From the NCBI GenBank assembly GCA_963693305.1, contig OY855905.1:35723137-35787136 (forward strand): 64,000 bases of DNA, in the 5' to 3' direction. Shown in pieces: positions 47,098-59,400 of the stretch. The notes beneath the pieces are model-generated. The model ran no database searches and had not been told where the DNA came from. It was given only the letters and a program-made list of their open reading frames with translations. Each line of letters opens with the position of its first letter. The first letter of the stretch is position 1. The position numbers and the translations under genes are program-made. Source of the stretch: Meandrina meandrites (taxonomy: Eukaryota; Cnidaria; Anthozoa; Scleractinia; Meandrinidae).

Positions 47098-49810
47098 TAC
47101 TGTCGTCCTTTAGATGATCTCAAATCGAACGAGGCGCTTTGACACTTCAAGCGTCGTTTCTCACAATAAAAACATCCTCAATTCCTCTGTTATGAAGTCG
47201 GTCTGTTGCTAAGAAGTACATCAAAGAGTAATTTTCTCTTTTGTTGGCAAAACTCTGCGTGAGTTTGAAGTATATAAACACAACTTCAATACACCTTGCT
47301 TATTCAACATAAGCTTTACCTGACGTGATAAATAATTTAGTGTTACTTTGGATACCCAAATTAGTTTGATCCTATTTTGGGAGCCACTAATTACAGAGAT
47401 ATCGTGGAAAGGATGAATTAAAGTGAAACATTTCAGCTGACATTTCTTAGTTGTCAGAAATTTGTTCTTGATGGATAAATTGCAATAAATTCCAGTATGG
47501 AGGACTTTCAATAAAACGTATAAACTTAACACATCTTCTGAATTTTATTATTGTTTTCAAATGCGAGTAAAATTTTGTTTGTATAATAGACATCCTTTTC
47601 GCAATCCTTTGTTCAACATGCAAATTTCACAAGAAGGTGTCCGTTCGTACGAAGTTTGTAATAGTCTGGTAAAACAATTTATTAAAATTTTTGCTCAGTT
47701 TTAAGTACTCAACCGTTTGTTATCTGAGTTGCTGAAAGAGCGGAAGAAGTCGCTGGAAAAATTGCTAAACAAAAGAATTAAATGTTCGGTTTTTACCACC
47801 TGCCTCCGGGATCGCACGCACACCAAGTGGACACTGGAAATGCTATATAAACAAAGAATTGAAAGCTTTAGTTGCCCATAAGGATCAATTCCCACACATT
47901 GACAACAGTCTGCCGGCTAGAGCATGAAATATTTAAATATGTCCTTTTTGGTTGTAGACAAGAATGAAGGATAGATTTTGAACTACGTGATATAATACTT
48001 CATCCGCGGTATTAAAGGGTGCCAAGTTGCTCGCCTAGCAGGTTTTCCCCATACGAGAAGATTATCACCTAACCGAATGAGGATCATTATAAATAATTCT
48101 AAATTTGTGCGTCAATGCCGCCTCAAACCTAAATATGCCGGAAGTGTTATTAGCAGGTATTATCTCACCCCACAGTATCAATATATTGTCAGATATAGCT
48201 TGGCAGGCCGCCATGTCACGAGCCGAAGCACATCTGGCCAATCACAAATAAAGCACTCGAAGCAGAAGCTGGTGCCAACTGAAGCGCGGGAAAACGAACG
48301 TAAACCAGAGTTATGCGCGGGCATAGCCTGCGTGCAGTAGCAGCTATTAAAGAGGTTTTCCCGCGAACGTAGTCTGAAATGGAAAGGAAGAGAGGACGGA
48401 TGACATTCCAGACTACCGCGAACGGTAAAAAGGAAACTTTTACCGTTTGCCGTTTATCGCTCAGTACGTCAAAGTGAGTAGTTTCGTGTTTGGTGCCAGT
48501 CAGTAAATCATTTTCCATTTTTCTGATGGATTTATTCATTAATTCGAGAAAAAAGTAAGCAGAATCAGCACCATTCTGACGTTTGCCGTTAGAACGTGAA
48601 GCTTAAAACTCTCTATTTTCTCATGCTATTTCCGCGTGAGGACTGAATAGGAGACGGGTCAGGCTAGACAGGTCTAGACTGGAACGGATTTTACCTCCAT
48701 TCTGGATTCTCTTTTTCTGGCAAAAAGATGAATGTGTTTCAGAATCATTAGACGGCATCTCAATATTCTCTATTTTGTGCTGTCAGTAGAAATGGGCATG
48801 CAGGAAAAATGGTCTCATTCTAGGCCGGGTTGTTCGAAAGCCGATTAAACTAACCCAGGATTAAAAGCTGATCGATGGTTCAATTTCTTTTGTATAAAAG
48901 TATTTAAATTGCTCAACGTTTGAAGAGATTGAGATAAGTAAACGTCAAAACTGGAAGACATTGTATAAAAAACAAAAAACAGAACACCTCACTGAAAATT
49001 TAAAAAGGTGAAATCCGTGTTTGGTTAGACGAATGTTCTCAGACTTCTTTGGTACGCACAAGCCCTTTTCTGTCTGAGTGAGTTGTAAAGCGAATCAACA
49101 GTTTTCCAGCTTCTAATTCACCGGTGGGGATAAAAGCCACCAGAAACAAGAACATCGACGTCCGGTTGCCGTGCGTAGAAGAAGTTCAGTAGCAGACGCA
49201 AAGAATTTGACTCTCATAGTTGCTTGTCGTTGAGGTGGTGGCCAAAAAGTGAGTGTTTACACAAGAAGCAGTTAATATGCTAAGTTCCCTTTCATAGACA
49301 ACAAGGCTTGTCCATCTTTCGCTTTGAAATTTTATTGCTATAAAAACTTTTATAGGCCATTTATTTACAAAATTAATATATCTTTCTATTTAATAATTAA
49401 ATTCACTTGTTTAAGGTAAGGTGAGATAACTTTTCGTAGATCATTATTCCTCAGGTACGTACTTGACAACTTGCGATAAAAAAAGTGAAGACATGTTTAG
49501 GATTTCTAAAATAGTCAAGAGACAGACAATTTAAATGGAGGAATTAGACTAATTAATTTTCTGTAACTATATAGACACATTTTATACACCCATGCTATAA
49601 CAGCAGTAATTACTCTACCCATACATAGAATCAAACAGTGTGAAATCAAAGTTGCTGTTTTTTGTAAGTTTTTTTAATCTTAATCGTTACTTTCAAGAAG
49701 ACCACAAGATTGGCGAATAAAGGATGTTATAAAGTATGAAGGCTTGTTTCCAACCTCTGATTTCGGAACGAATTAAAAGAGGCACATTGGATCCATGATT
49801 CATTAATGCT
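47098..49810. other. Intergenic region upstream of the 560-residue gene
   Basis: It must include the promoter of the 560-residue gene at its left edge and the 3' end of WASHC3 at its right edge. An ATTAAA-type signal for WASHC3 is possible at 49673-49678 (- strand). No coding exon recognised. One weak foldback lies at 48361-48424. Confidence 0.4.
48361..48424. repeat. Short foldback
   Basis: CCGCGAACGTAGTCTGAAATG pairs imperfectly with CATTCCAGACTACCGCGAAC about 20 bases further on. Confidence 0.6.
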
Positions 49811-52800
49811 TCAATCTTCATCGCTGAATGAAGATGTTGATGACATATCTTCGTCAGAGTCGCTTTCTGCGGGGGGTGGAGCAGCACCTTCAGGAGCTGG
49901 AGCATCAGGATTCCTGAAAAGAGTATGACAGCAAAACATGATCATGTTGCTTAATATATCTACAAGAATGTGGTTAATTAGCAATAATACTGGTAGTATA
50001 ATCTACAAGTACTTCATTAAAAGTACCCAAGAGTGTTGGCAGTTCTCATCTTCCAATTAGTAATAGTAATTCGACTGAGTGGAGTACAATTCAGGAGGTC
50101 AGTAATCGCGAGTCATTTCAAATCGGCTGAGTGCGCAGTGCGAGGCCGATTTGAAATTGCGAGCATGATTACTCCCGGAATTGTACGACAGGAGGTGCAA
50201 TTCCTAATTAATCGTATCAATAACAAATTTCGAGGTTAAAGAGTCTTTGAGAAGCTGCTTACTGCTTCATTGCACCTGCTATGCAAGCTAGACTCTGATA
50301 TAAAAAGTGACTTGGTCCTATGTCAGACTGTTCAGTATTGACACTTACTCAAGGTAGCTTGGGTCCAGACCTTCTGCCTGCATTTTGGGTGCAATTGCCA
50401 TAATTGGAACTCCCTGAAAACACCAACATGCACTAGTTAGCTATGTAGCTTTAGTTTTAATTCCAATAATGATCAGGAATTAATTTCACGGCTCCTCAAA
50501 ATATAAATATTTGGTCCTGCATGCATGTTGAATATCAAAGGAAGTAATTGCTGGTTCATAATTTTCTTGATAACAAAGCAACTTGTCCAAAAAAAAAAAA
50601 CGTTTCATGTAAACAATGTCAAAAGCACAATAATAAGCTTGAGTAACCATGTTCCTTTTCTCAGACAAAATTCTCCTGATGCCCATTATAGGCATCGAAA
50701 ATAAAGCATTTTAAGCAGTTTCAATGAGTAAGCAGTGGAAATATATTGTAGATTTGTCAAAATGCTGAAAGTGAGTAAGGATTCAAATTTGTGTGGCTGG
50801 ATACACTTCCCTCAGAGGGGAATGAAATGTAATGTATTATACAGTATTTAAGGACTGGCTATAGCTGGAAACTTACAACTTTAACCATCTGAAAGTACTT
50901 AGCATATCTTGGATCTTTGGAAACAGTCATGGCTAGAAACAAAAATAAGGCAGATACATCAATAGTAACAAAATAACATTTAATTTAATAGTTCTGGAAT
51001 TTGAGGTGCGGGGGCAGAATCCAGTAACTGTTGTCTCAATGACGATGGAAACCTTATATATCAGATTACTTGGTGTCATTTCCATCGATTAACGAAGATT
51101 GCCGGGGGGGGGGGGGACTTCCCTATAAAATGATGAGGGTGCTCATCGTACCTTTTAGCTATAGGGGTCAAAATTTGTCAATTGGTACTGCTGAGGGTGT
51201 TAAAAGATAAAATGGCCACCATTAGTAAGAGTTATTGCAGCAGCTTTTAGGGTATCAAGCCAAAATATAACAGACCGACAGACAAACTATGTGCGACTCC
51301 TGGTACCTCTTAGGGGTGAACATTATTTGGGGCCACGCCCACTAATCAAGATTATGGCACCTTTTAGAGGTTCTTTTCTTAATGTTTAATAAATGAGCAG
51401 CAGTGTTTTATCAAGTTTAAAACATGAGGCACAGCCTCACCACTATCAATCCAGGGGTTGTTAGAAATTCCATGAGAACAATAAGTTGTTAACTTTACAG
51501 TATATTGTGAAATCCAAATAACCCTGACCAACTCTGTCACCCAACACTCCCCCATTCCTTTACTCAGTATCTAGCAGATCACTTGGCAAGTGACGGAAGC
51601 ACAGTACAAAGGTATATATAAGCTATTGTCAAGAGGACCACCCTTTGAAAGCAATGCTGTTTTAAACAACTGCTTATATTTACTCCAACAGTGAAAACAG
51701 TTATAAAGTCAAACATATGAATTTATGCTTACTTGGTTTCTCAGGCTCTGGAGCAGATATGAAAAGAGAAATGAAAAATATTATAAAACTATGATGAAAA
51801 AGTTCCCAGTATAGAGTACAACATATTAACCACTGCTGCTATCTTTGGTTTCTAACACCTTCAATGCATCCCAAGCGAGACTACTGTGCAGAAATCATAT
51901 GCCTTAAAGACATCTATTGCTGAATCATAAGAAACCAAGTACGGTACATCAAGAATGATTCTACCATGTTAGTTAACAACTGGTTCATGCTTTAGTGTGC
52001 ACTATCAAGTTACGGTGCACGCAGTAGGATGTTTGCAGAGCACAAAAGAAGTGTAAGATGTGCACAACTAAAAGCATGAACCAATAATTGTTTTTATAAG
52101 ATTGCCGATGGAAATATACTGGTACATCAAAAACCAGGCAAGAAAAAAATTCTGGCAAAGTGATTTGCTCACGCTATCAGCGTGCACTATTGGATTATGG
52201 TACACACTTAAATATACTGAATTTGATTGCGTGGCTCTGCTAGCTATATTATAAGAACCTTTAGCCAAATAACTCACTAAAAGACGCTCACAAGAAGAGT
52301 ATCTTGCTGTAGGACGATAAGATTATTAACAATAATCACTAAGCTTTATTTTATCAAATGTTTTACTGTAAATAGCCTGTCTAAGACTAACTAAATGATG
52401 CTTACCTGGTTCTTCCACGGGAGGTGGAGGTCCCTGTGTAAAATTGTTTTTAAAATGTTTCAGGCTGTTTACTTTGATTTTAAATTATTATTTTAAGAAT
52501 TACTGTACATATAGCCACGCTCAGTGTAAAAATCAGGCTCTGATTGTTCAAGGGATCAATAAACACTAATCACTGGATAAGCAGTTATCCAGTAGACAGT
52601 ATGGTTGGCTTTGTTGGTTCTGTTAACACTTGTCAACTGAAAAAAGATTAATCTTATATGGAAAGCATCATCCACTCTTTTGATTACCTGAGTTGTCAGT
52701 TGGTTGGTTAGATGTAGCTTAGTTTTTAACTCGTTTGCTGTGCTTATTATAATGCTCTAGCAACCTTTTGCAATTTATAGCAATATGTATTAAAATAATT

Positions 52801-55800
52801 TAGTGCTGCAACTTATTAAGAAAACAAACAAAGGTACAATAATGTGTGCTGAGTACATGTACCTCTGCAGCGGGTTGTGGTGCATCAGAAGCTGGAGGTG
52901 GGGCTGATCCTGCAGTGGGGGCAGCCGCTGCCCCACTGGCCTGACCTGGTGCAGGTGTTGATACTGTTACATCTTCCAGGCCTGGGATTGATGCCAACTG
53001 TACAACAACGTACATGATATTGTTAATACAATGTAATTCCAATTTCTTGAGCCTCCAAGGGAAATGAAAATTGGATCAAGAAATCGGGAGTTTGAGAAAT
53101 CTGTGTTTGACTTAGCAAAGCAAATCCAAGGTATTGGTTTGAGTTCCTGGGAGGTTTGAAAAATCGATGGTTCCAGAAATGAGGACTCCACTTTAATTAT
53201 CAGTCTATAAATCAGATTATTATACATTGTAGTATCTATCTGACTTTTCATCGGCTAAGAACCTACAGTTAATTCTGGGAATCAGCACAACTTACAGATT
53301 ATTCACTAATCTGCTGATTAGTGAATAATCAGTAGGTTGTGCATGCAATGCATGATTTCCAAGAGCAATGTCAAGTTCACAGGTGGCAATCAGTGGCATC
53401 TTGTACACAGTGAAGTAAAAACATGGCTTGTTGATTTGCTTCTTCAACAGTGTATTTGTCGTTATTTTTTTTAAAACAATGTATAATAAAACAATTGTTA
53501 GATTTGGTTTTTGTGATATCTGGAATAATCAAGGTCTTGGTACTAAGTATTATCAGCCTCAGCCTTCGGCTTTGACTGATAACACTAACGTAGACCTTGA
53601 TTATTCTGGATATCACAGAAACCCCTTCCAATAATTGTTTATTATACACATGTCAATTCCATTAGAACCGCACATGTGTGGGTCATTTCTGTACTTTACA
53701 GTTGAGATTGTTTTTGTTCCCAACCTTTCTTAAAGTTTCTTTTAGCAAACACCAACCCTTCTAGATCTTTTGATCTGGGATATAGCACATATTTTGAAAC
53801 TTTTATTGGTCAACATCCAGAGAGCAGCTTATAATTTGGTACTATAATCCTACAGGTAACTAGGTATTTCACATTTAGAAAGACTAGACAACAATAACAA
53901 CAAATAAACAGAAGCAATTTCTACCTTAGCTTCTAGGATGCTCATCATAATTTCGATTCTCTGAATTTTGTTGGACAATTCTGCTAATTTCTGCAATTTG
54001 AAAAACAGTAAATTATTAATAATAATTCTTATAACACACACAAAAGTAATGTTCATAAAAAGTAGTAAGCATTTCTTCTTTAATGTATGAATGCAAACTA
54101 TTTTGGTATTAACAGCTTATTGAAATTTGTAGAGATCAAGAAAGTGAACACCAAAATTATTATACTTTTAATGAATAGCAAAATTACCCTGGAAGTATAG
54201 TTAACTTTACTAAGTAACAAAATTTGCTTACCTCTTCACAAACACATGAAAATCTGTTCAAGAATCTCACAGAATGTGTAATAAAATGATTGAGGAATGC
54301 TAAGGTTCTCTTGTGGTTAATTGGCCCAACCTGCAAGCCAAACAGTAAATAAATTGTCTGGGAGGGATGAAAACGAGACCAATTTAGCTTTTAAGCTTCT
54401 GAGACTTCACATGACAATTTTGACGAACCCTTAATGATAATCATTTATTAAAGTGGCAGATCTATAGGAGAGACCCAAAGGGTTAAGTCATCCCTTTAAA
54501 TGTTAAAAAAAAACTCCAACTCCATATCTTCACTTTGCATCTTTTGAGCAAATCTAGATCTGCTACTGATTAACAGGACTTTCTAACTACTGTAAATTTA
54601 AATCTACATAAACATATATATATATTAGAAGACAGTCTAATCAACTGAAGATTTGACTTGGCATATTTATTACTAACTAGTTTCGTACTGCACAACTTGT
54701 ACGGCACTCCTCAGATAAAATTGCCTAGGTTTTTCCTATTGAGCACTCTGACAACAGTTCTGCAAATCAACTAATATTAAACATATATATATATATACCA
54801 TACCAAACTCTGGTTTAAAAAGAAAAAACCCACTTGATTCCCACCCCTTTTTGTTTAATAATTACTGGTAATTCCCTATTCCATCAGTTTTATAATTAGT
54901 AGAGAAACAGCAAGAAAGAACCCATTTAAAGAACTTTATTGGCAGCCAACTGGTACAGGTATTCAGTTTCAGCAATCTTGTTAAACACAAACAAAGAAAG
55001 TGATCTTGGGTGTCTCTAGTGTTGTTAAAATGACCACCAGATGAGGGAAAGATAAATTCAGATGGTATGATGGATAAACAAACAAAAACATTCATTTTCT
55101 AATGTTTTGAATGTTTAAAATTTTAAGGGTAAGAAATTTGGCATGGGATTTTTTGGGGGTTAATTTTTGACCCAGGGATTTTTTGGGGTTTTGTTGGAAT
55201 CCCTAGGGATTTTTTTTGGGTCTTGATTTTTGCCCCCATTCAATCATCCCCATTTATTCTAATTATTATACATTGTAGTCACTATTTGTCTTCTCATTGG
55301 CTGAGAGCTTACAGTTAATTCTGGGAATCAGTACAACCTACAGATTATTCACTAATCTGCTAGCAGATAAGTCAATAATCTGTAGGTTGCGCACGCAATG
55401 CATGATTTCCAAGAACTGTCAAGCACACAAGTGGTGAGTGGCATCTCGCACATGGCAAAGTAATACATGTCTTATCAGTTCACTTCAACAGTGCCTGTCG
55501 TTGTTTTCTTTAAAACAATGTATAATAAAACAGTTATTAGATTTGGTTTTTGTGATATCTGGAATAATTAAGGTCTTGATAAGTGTTATCAGCCTCAGCC
55601 TTCGGCTTTGACTGATGACACTTACCTCGACCTTGATTATTCCGGATATCACCTCATCCAATACTTTTTAATTTATATTGTTATATGTGTTGTGGTTTAA
55701 ATTTATCTTTGGTTTAAAATTTTTCAAACCAGTTTGATTTTTATTTCCCTTTGTTTTAGATTATGATAATGAATATGAGACAATGGAAATTAAAACTCAA

Positions 55801-56117
55801 ACTGGTTTGAAAAATTTTAAACCAAAGATAAATTTAAACCACAACATATGCATATTACGTCACTTCTAAACATGTTCATGATTGCTTTGTATGTACGATG
55901 GCAAACTAAAGAGCATTTGAAATACTGTCTGTTCCATTGTCATGTTCCTAGTTTTGAGGATACACAATTCAATATTTAGAAAATAAAGTTAAAATTTAAC
56001 GTTGATCACGGCAGCATCTTCATTGAGACCTGCCTGCAAGGATGAGTAATCAGATTATCATACTACCTTTGTAAAATCCACATTAGGTCCCACAATTGGT
56101 AAACCATCGCTGTCCAT
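49811..56117 (-). CDS. WASHC3: WASH complex subunit 3 (CCDC53)
   Basis: Nine coding exons 5' to 3': 56067-56117, 54232-54330, 53925-53990, 52863-52997, 52406-52433, 51733-51747, 50877-50932, 50349-50413, 49811-49913. The product is 205 residues (human about 194). The start MDSDGLPIVGPNVDFTK matches the family N terminus. Exon 2 gives the helix KRTLAFLNHFITHSVRFLNR. Exon 3 gives the coiled coil KLAELSNKIQRIEIMMSILE. Exon 4 begins LASIPGLEDVTV, followed by an Ala/Pro-rich linker. Exons 7-8 encode VSKDPRYAKYFQMVKVGVP and the C terminus ends in an acidic/Ser tail (SDSDEDMSS). WASHC3 is a core subunit of the WASH complex, which activates Arp2/3 on endosomes for cargo sorting. All borders are GT-AG. 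The exon at 51733-51747 is only 15 nt. Introns 1 and 3 carry related repeats. Confidence 0.94.
50083..50186. repeat. Foldback MITE in WASHC3 intron
   Basis: GTACAATTC ... TTTCAAATCGGC on the left is paired with GCCGATTTGAAATTGCGAGC ... GAATTGTAC on the right, with a short loop of about 15 bases. Confidence 0.8.
51100..51375. repeat. Probable MITE remnant with poly-G tract
   Basis: Starts at a run of about 12 G and has repeated ACCTTTTAG motifs (about 51150 and 51360) and a GTACCTCTTAGGGG segment, similar in style to other G-rich elements here. Boundaries uncertain. It lies in a WASHC3 intron. Confidence 0.4.
53216..53640 (+). repeat. Repeat family A, copy 1
   Basis: About 425 bp, closely matching copy 2 at 55262-55672. 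It contains two internal palindromes: ACAGATTATTCACTAATC / GATTAGTGAATAATC, and GTGATATCTGGAATAATCAAG / CTTGATTATTCTGGATATCAC, the latter around a loop with CAGCCTCAGCCTTCGGCTTTG. It is in WASHC3 intron 3. No ORF. Confidence 0.85.
55262..55672 (+). repeat. Repeat family A, copy 2
   Basis: Same layout and orientation as copy 1, including both palindromes and the CAGCCTCAGCCTTCGGCTTTG loop, about 1.6 kb away in WASHC3 intron 1. Mismatches and small indels are spread along the length. Confidence 0.85.
55683..55849. repeat. Near-perfect 52-bp-arm hairpin
   Basis: The left arm starts TATGTGTTGTGGTTTAAATT and the right arm ends with its reverse complement (AATTTAAACCACAACATAT), with few mismatches. 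The loop is about 60 bp. It directly abuts repeat A copy 2. It lies in WASHC3 intron 1. Confidence 0.92.
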
Positions 56118-56434
56118 TGTTTATCAGTTACTTAAATAGTTCGTCCAACCGAGATCTAGTCCACTTTGGCCACAGAAATTGCTTTCTCTTCCTACCTTGG
56201 AAATTCTGGAAATTATCGAAATTATCGGGAAGATTCGGAAGTCTACAAAATACGCCCGCAGTTTGCTTGTACAGCAGCAGCTTGTTATTAGATCATCTCT
56301 TGATGTAAGAATCATTGAAAGAGGGCACGTGACTTCTTGAAGACGCTACGTGTTTTGTTGTTCTTTTCTTGATATGGGGGTTGGTTAGGCTCAAATTTGC
56401 TGCACTTTTGAAAGTTTTTTATCTCAGATTCAAC
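56118..56434. promoter_or_regulatory. Shared head-to-head promoter region
   Basis: WASHC3 (- strand, ATG at 56117) and the MANSC-type gene (+ strand, ATG at 56435) start 317 bp apart on opposite strands, so both 5' UTRs and probably one bidirectional promoter lie here. No TATA box was seen at a fixed position. Confidence 0.55.
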
Positions 56435-59400
56435 ATGCTGGAAGAAAGAAAACATTACATGGTGACTCTTCTTGGAATTTCCCTGGTAACTGTGCTGGTG
56501 CTGGGCGCAGGTGCTGCAGAAACAGCGAGCGATTCTTGTCAAATGGTCGAGCGATTCAACGGCGAAATGGTCAACATCAAAAACGCCAAAGGAAACGCTG
56601 AGAAAAATGCAGGAATCGTCACTGTTCCCAAAGGGTTAACAGTGAACTCTTCTGCGGATTGTGAGCAAAGCTGTTGCGGCAATGTTAACTGTACGGTATA
56701 CCTGTTTTATCCTCGTCCTCCCACCAATGACGAGAACAAAAAATATAACTGTTTTTTCTTGAACTGTCGACCACAAAGTCTGTGTTCTGAGGCTATGGTT
56801 AACGTTAGCAGTAAAACCAGTGGTTCGGTAGTTGGGATTCGAGATCTGCAACAAGGTAAAGGTAATCTCTACATATTAGTAGACACGTACAATGTAAGCC
56901 AATGTACATTGAAAATTTATAGTAATTAACAAATTTGTAATTGTTAGCCGCCATCCTTTAGGTTGACATCCAGGTGTGATATAAGCAGTGAGTGAGGGTT
57001 CGCCAGCATTGTTGGTGGTTTAAAATACAGTAAAAACCGATTTCTTGAGCAATCGATTTCTCTAACCTCGCGATAACCTCGAACCATAATTTTTTTCCTT
57101 AATTTGTTTCACTGATTCGAACTCTGCAAATTACCCCTGATTTCTCGAACTGCCGACGAATCGGAATTCCATTGTGTATGCCAATAATGGTTCAAAAATA
57201 TTATTCTCTCAAATTTGACGATTGCAGGTGTGATAAACCTTTACTCAAAGTAACTTGGAGAGCTGTACATAGTACTAAAATAATATTTTTATCAATTAAA
57301 CTGTGCTGGGGGTTCTGATTACTGACATTAGTATATACCACACAAGTGAATAGTGCTTTCCGCGCGCGCTGATTGGTTAACTCGGAGGTGATTAGCAAAG
57401 TACTATTCACCTCCGAGCAGCCGAAAAGAAACAAAATGGCTTCGCGCGTCGCTTTGTGTACCGAAAGTAATGTTTTGGTCTGTTAGTTATTCAACTTGTG
57501 TGGTATATACTAAAACAATTATTCACCTCAAGTGTCGGTGAAAGTGGTGGATATCCACCACTATTCACCTCCACTTCGGTGAATAATTGTTAATTATTCA
57601 ATGAAATGGAATTAAACATGTGAGTGACTGAATTTGTTGATTCATCAAAATAAAAGAAAACATTTTCAGTAAATTCTGTAGGTATACAGGGTTTAAGCAA
57701 GTTCTGCCAAGGGGTGGGTGTCCTTTGGATGCCCACAGGAAAGAAATGTTTGGACAAGTGGTTCTGGTAGGGAATCTGCACAAATCACAAAAAATGCATC
57801 TGTCTTTGTACTTTCATCCATCAACAATGTAATTCTTGCTGAGGTGAAGAAAATCAAGTTTTGTACTGAAAAAAAATATACCAAGGCAATCATTTCTTAC
57901 GAATGGTAATCGTTGTTTCCATGCCAACGCTGCTCTGCTTTGAAAGTATGTTGGCTATGCGATTGTTTTTTTGACACTAATCCTGTTTGTAAGAAAACTG
58001 GACTTGAAGAGAAATTACAGCTGTAATATTTAAAAGTATTTAATATTATTTTAGCAAACAACATGGAATTATTTATTTATTTTGCTCAAATCTTGTTTTT
58101 GTTAGTCAGTGTGAAATTCTGTTACTGCTTCAAACTGGTTACTTACAGCACTGCAACCCGCATTAGAGAGCCCCTTATCTTTAGAGTGATTCCTTAGTAT
58201 TGTACTGCAAATCCATACTGTGCAGAATTTTACACCTAATTAATAGTTTGTACACATAAACAAAATGGCAGCTTTTTTTCTATTTGGCTCGGTTTTGCAT
58301 GGCGACCTATCAGTCTTTTCTATTATTTTGTGATCACCTACTTTCTATAAATTGAATTAAGGCCAATTTCTATCATTATTATTATTAACTTTTCAACAAA
58401 AAAATTCTTCAATGCAAACGAAAATATAGAAGGTGGCATAAGGTGTCCTGCTTTAAAAACACTACTTTTGGCAACCTAAATTTTTCCAGTGGTGAGCATT
58501 TTACAAAAGGAAGTTGTCAGAAGGTGACTTATGAAAAACTTGAGCTTGGAGCACTGCAGACTAATATTAATTTTACAAAATAAGGAAAATGGCCTGAAAA
58601 GAATTTATGTCAACATTAGTTGTACTGTTACTAGTAGTAATTATAGATTAGCGGAGCGTTCGAGTAATCTCTGCCCATGATTTTAGGAGCTCGCGAAAAC
58701 AAAGTCTTAAAAATATTGTAAAATACTCTGGTTTCCTTTTGATTTTGGTTTGTAGGTAATACAGTCGAGGTTGAGGTGAAGGATGGAATTAATCTGCGGG
58801 AAAGTGTCTCCACTGTCAAGCCACAATCGACTGTCAAGCCAAATGCTGAAAAGGTAATTGCTTTGCATCAATTATAAATGCAAGCTTTAACTTAAAGAGC
58901 AAATTTCAATAATATTTGAACCATGGTTCCCAGTTTGGCCATGTGTTGATAACAGTTGAGCAATTTATTTATTTCACAATGAAGTGGTACCGGTATTTTA
59001 GTTTATACAAAGAAAAAAATACACGAATTGGCAAAACTTGAACTAGCTCTGCTATTTGACTTATGTGCAAAGCTGTCTTGTACTGATGTGAATGAGTTTG
59101 TTAGTCATTGACTAACAAATATTGTATTGCAAAAGAGTGTGTATTTCAGGTCAAGTAAAGAAGTTGTACCTGTAATAACTCGTAATTACCTACTTTAACT
59201 CATCAGACAAACAAAACATGTTATGTTTTGACTCCTTTGGGTTTGGAATAATAAACATGCAATCACATGCTTCTGATTAATAACACCATGGTAATTTACA
59301 TGTATGTCCTGTGCGGCTTGTGGGAGGCGCGGTGGCTAGCCTGCGCAGCTGGCGGGATTAGCGGGCACGAGAGAATTTTTCTAGCGCAGGCGAAGCCCGC

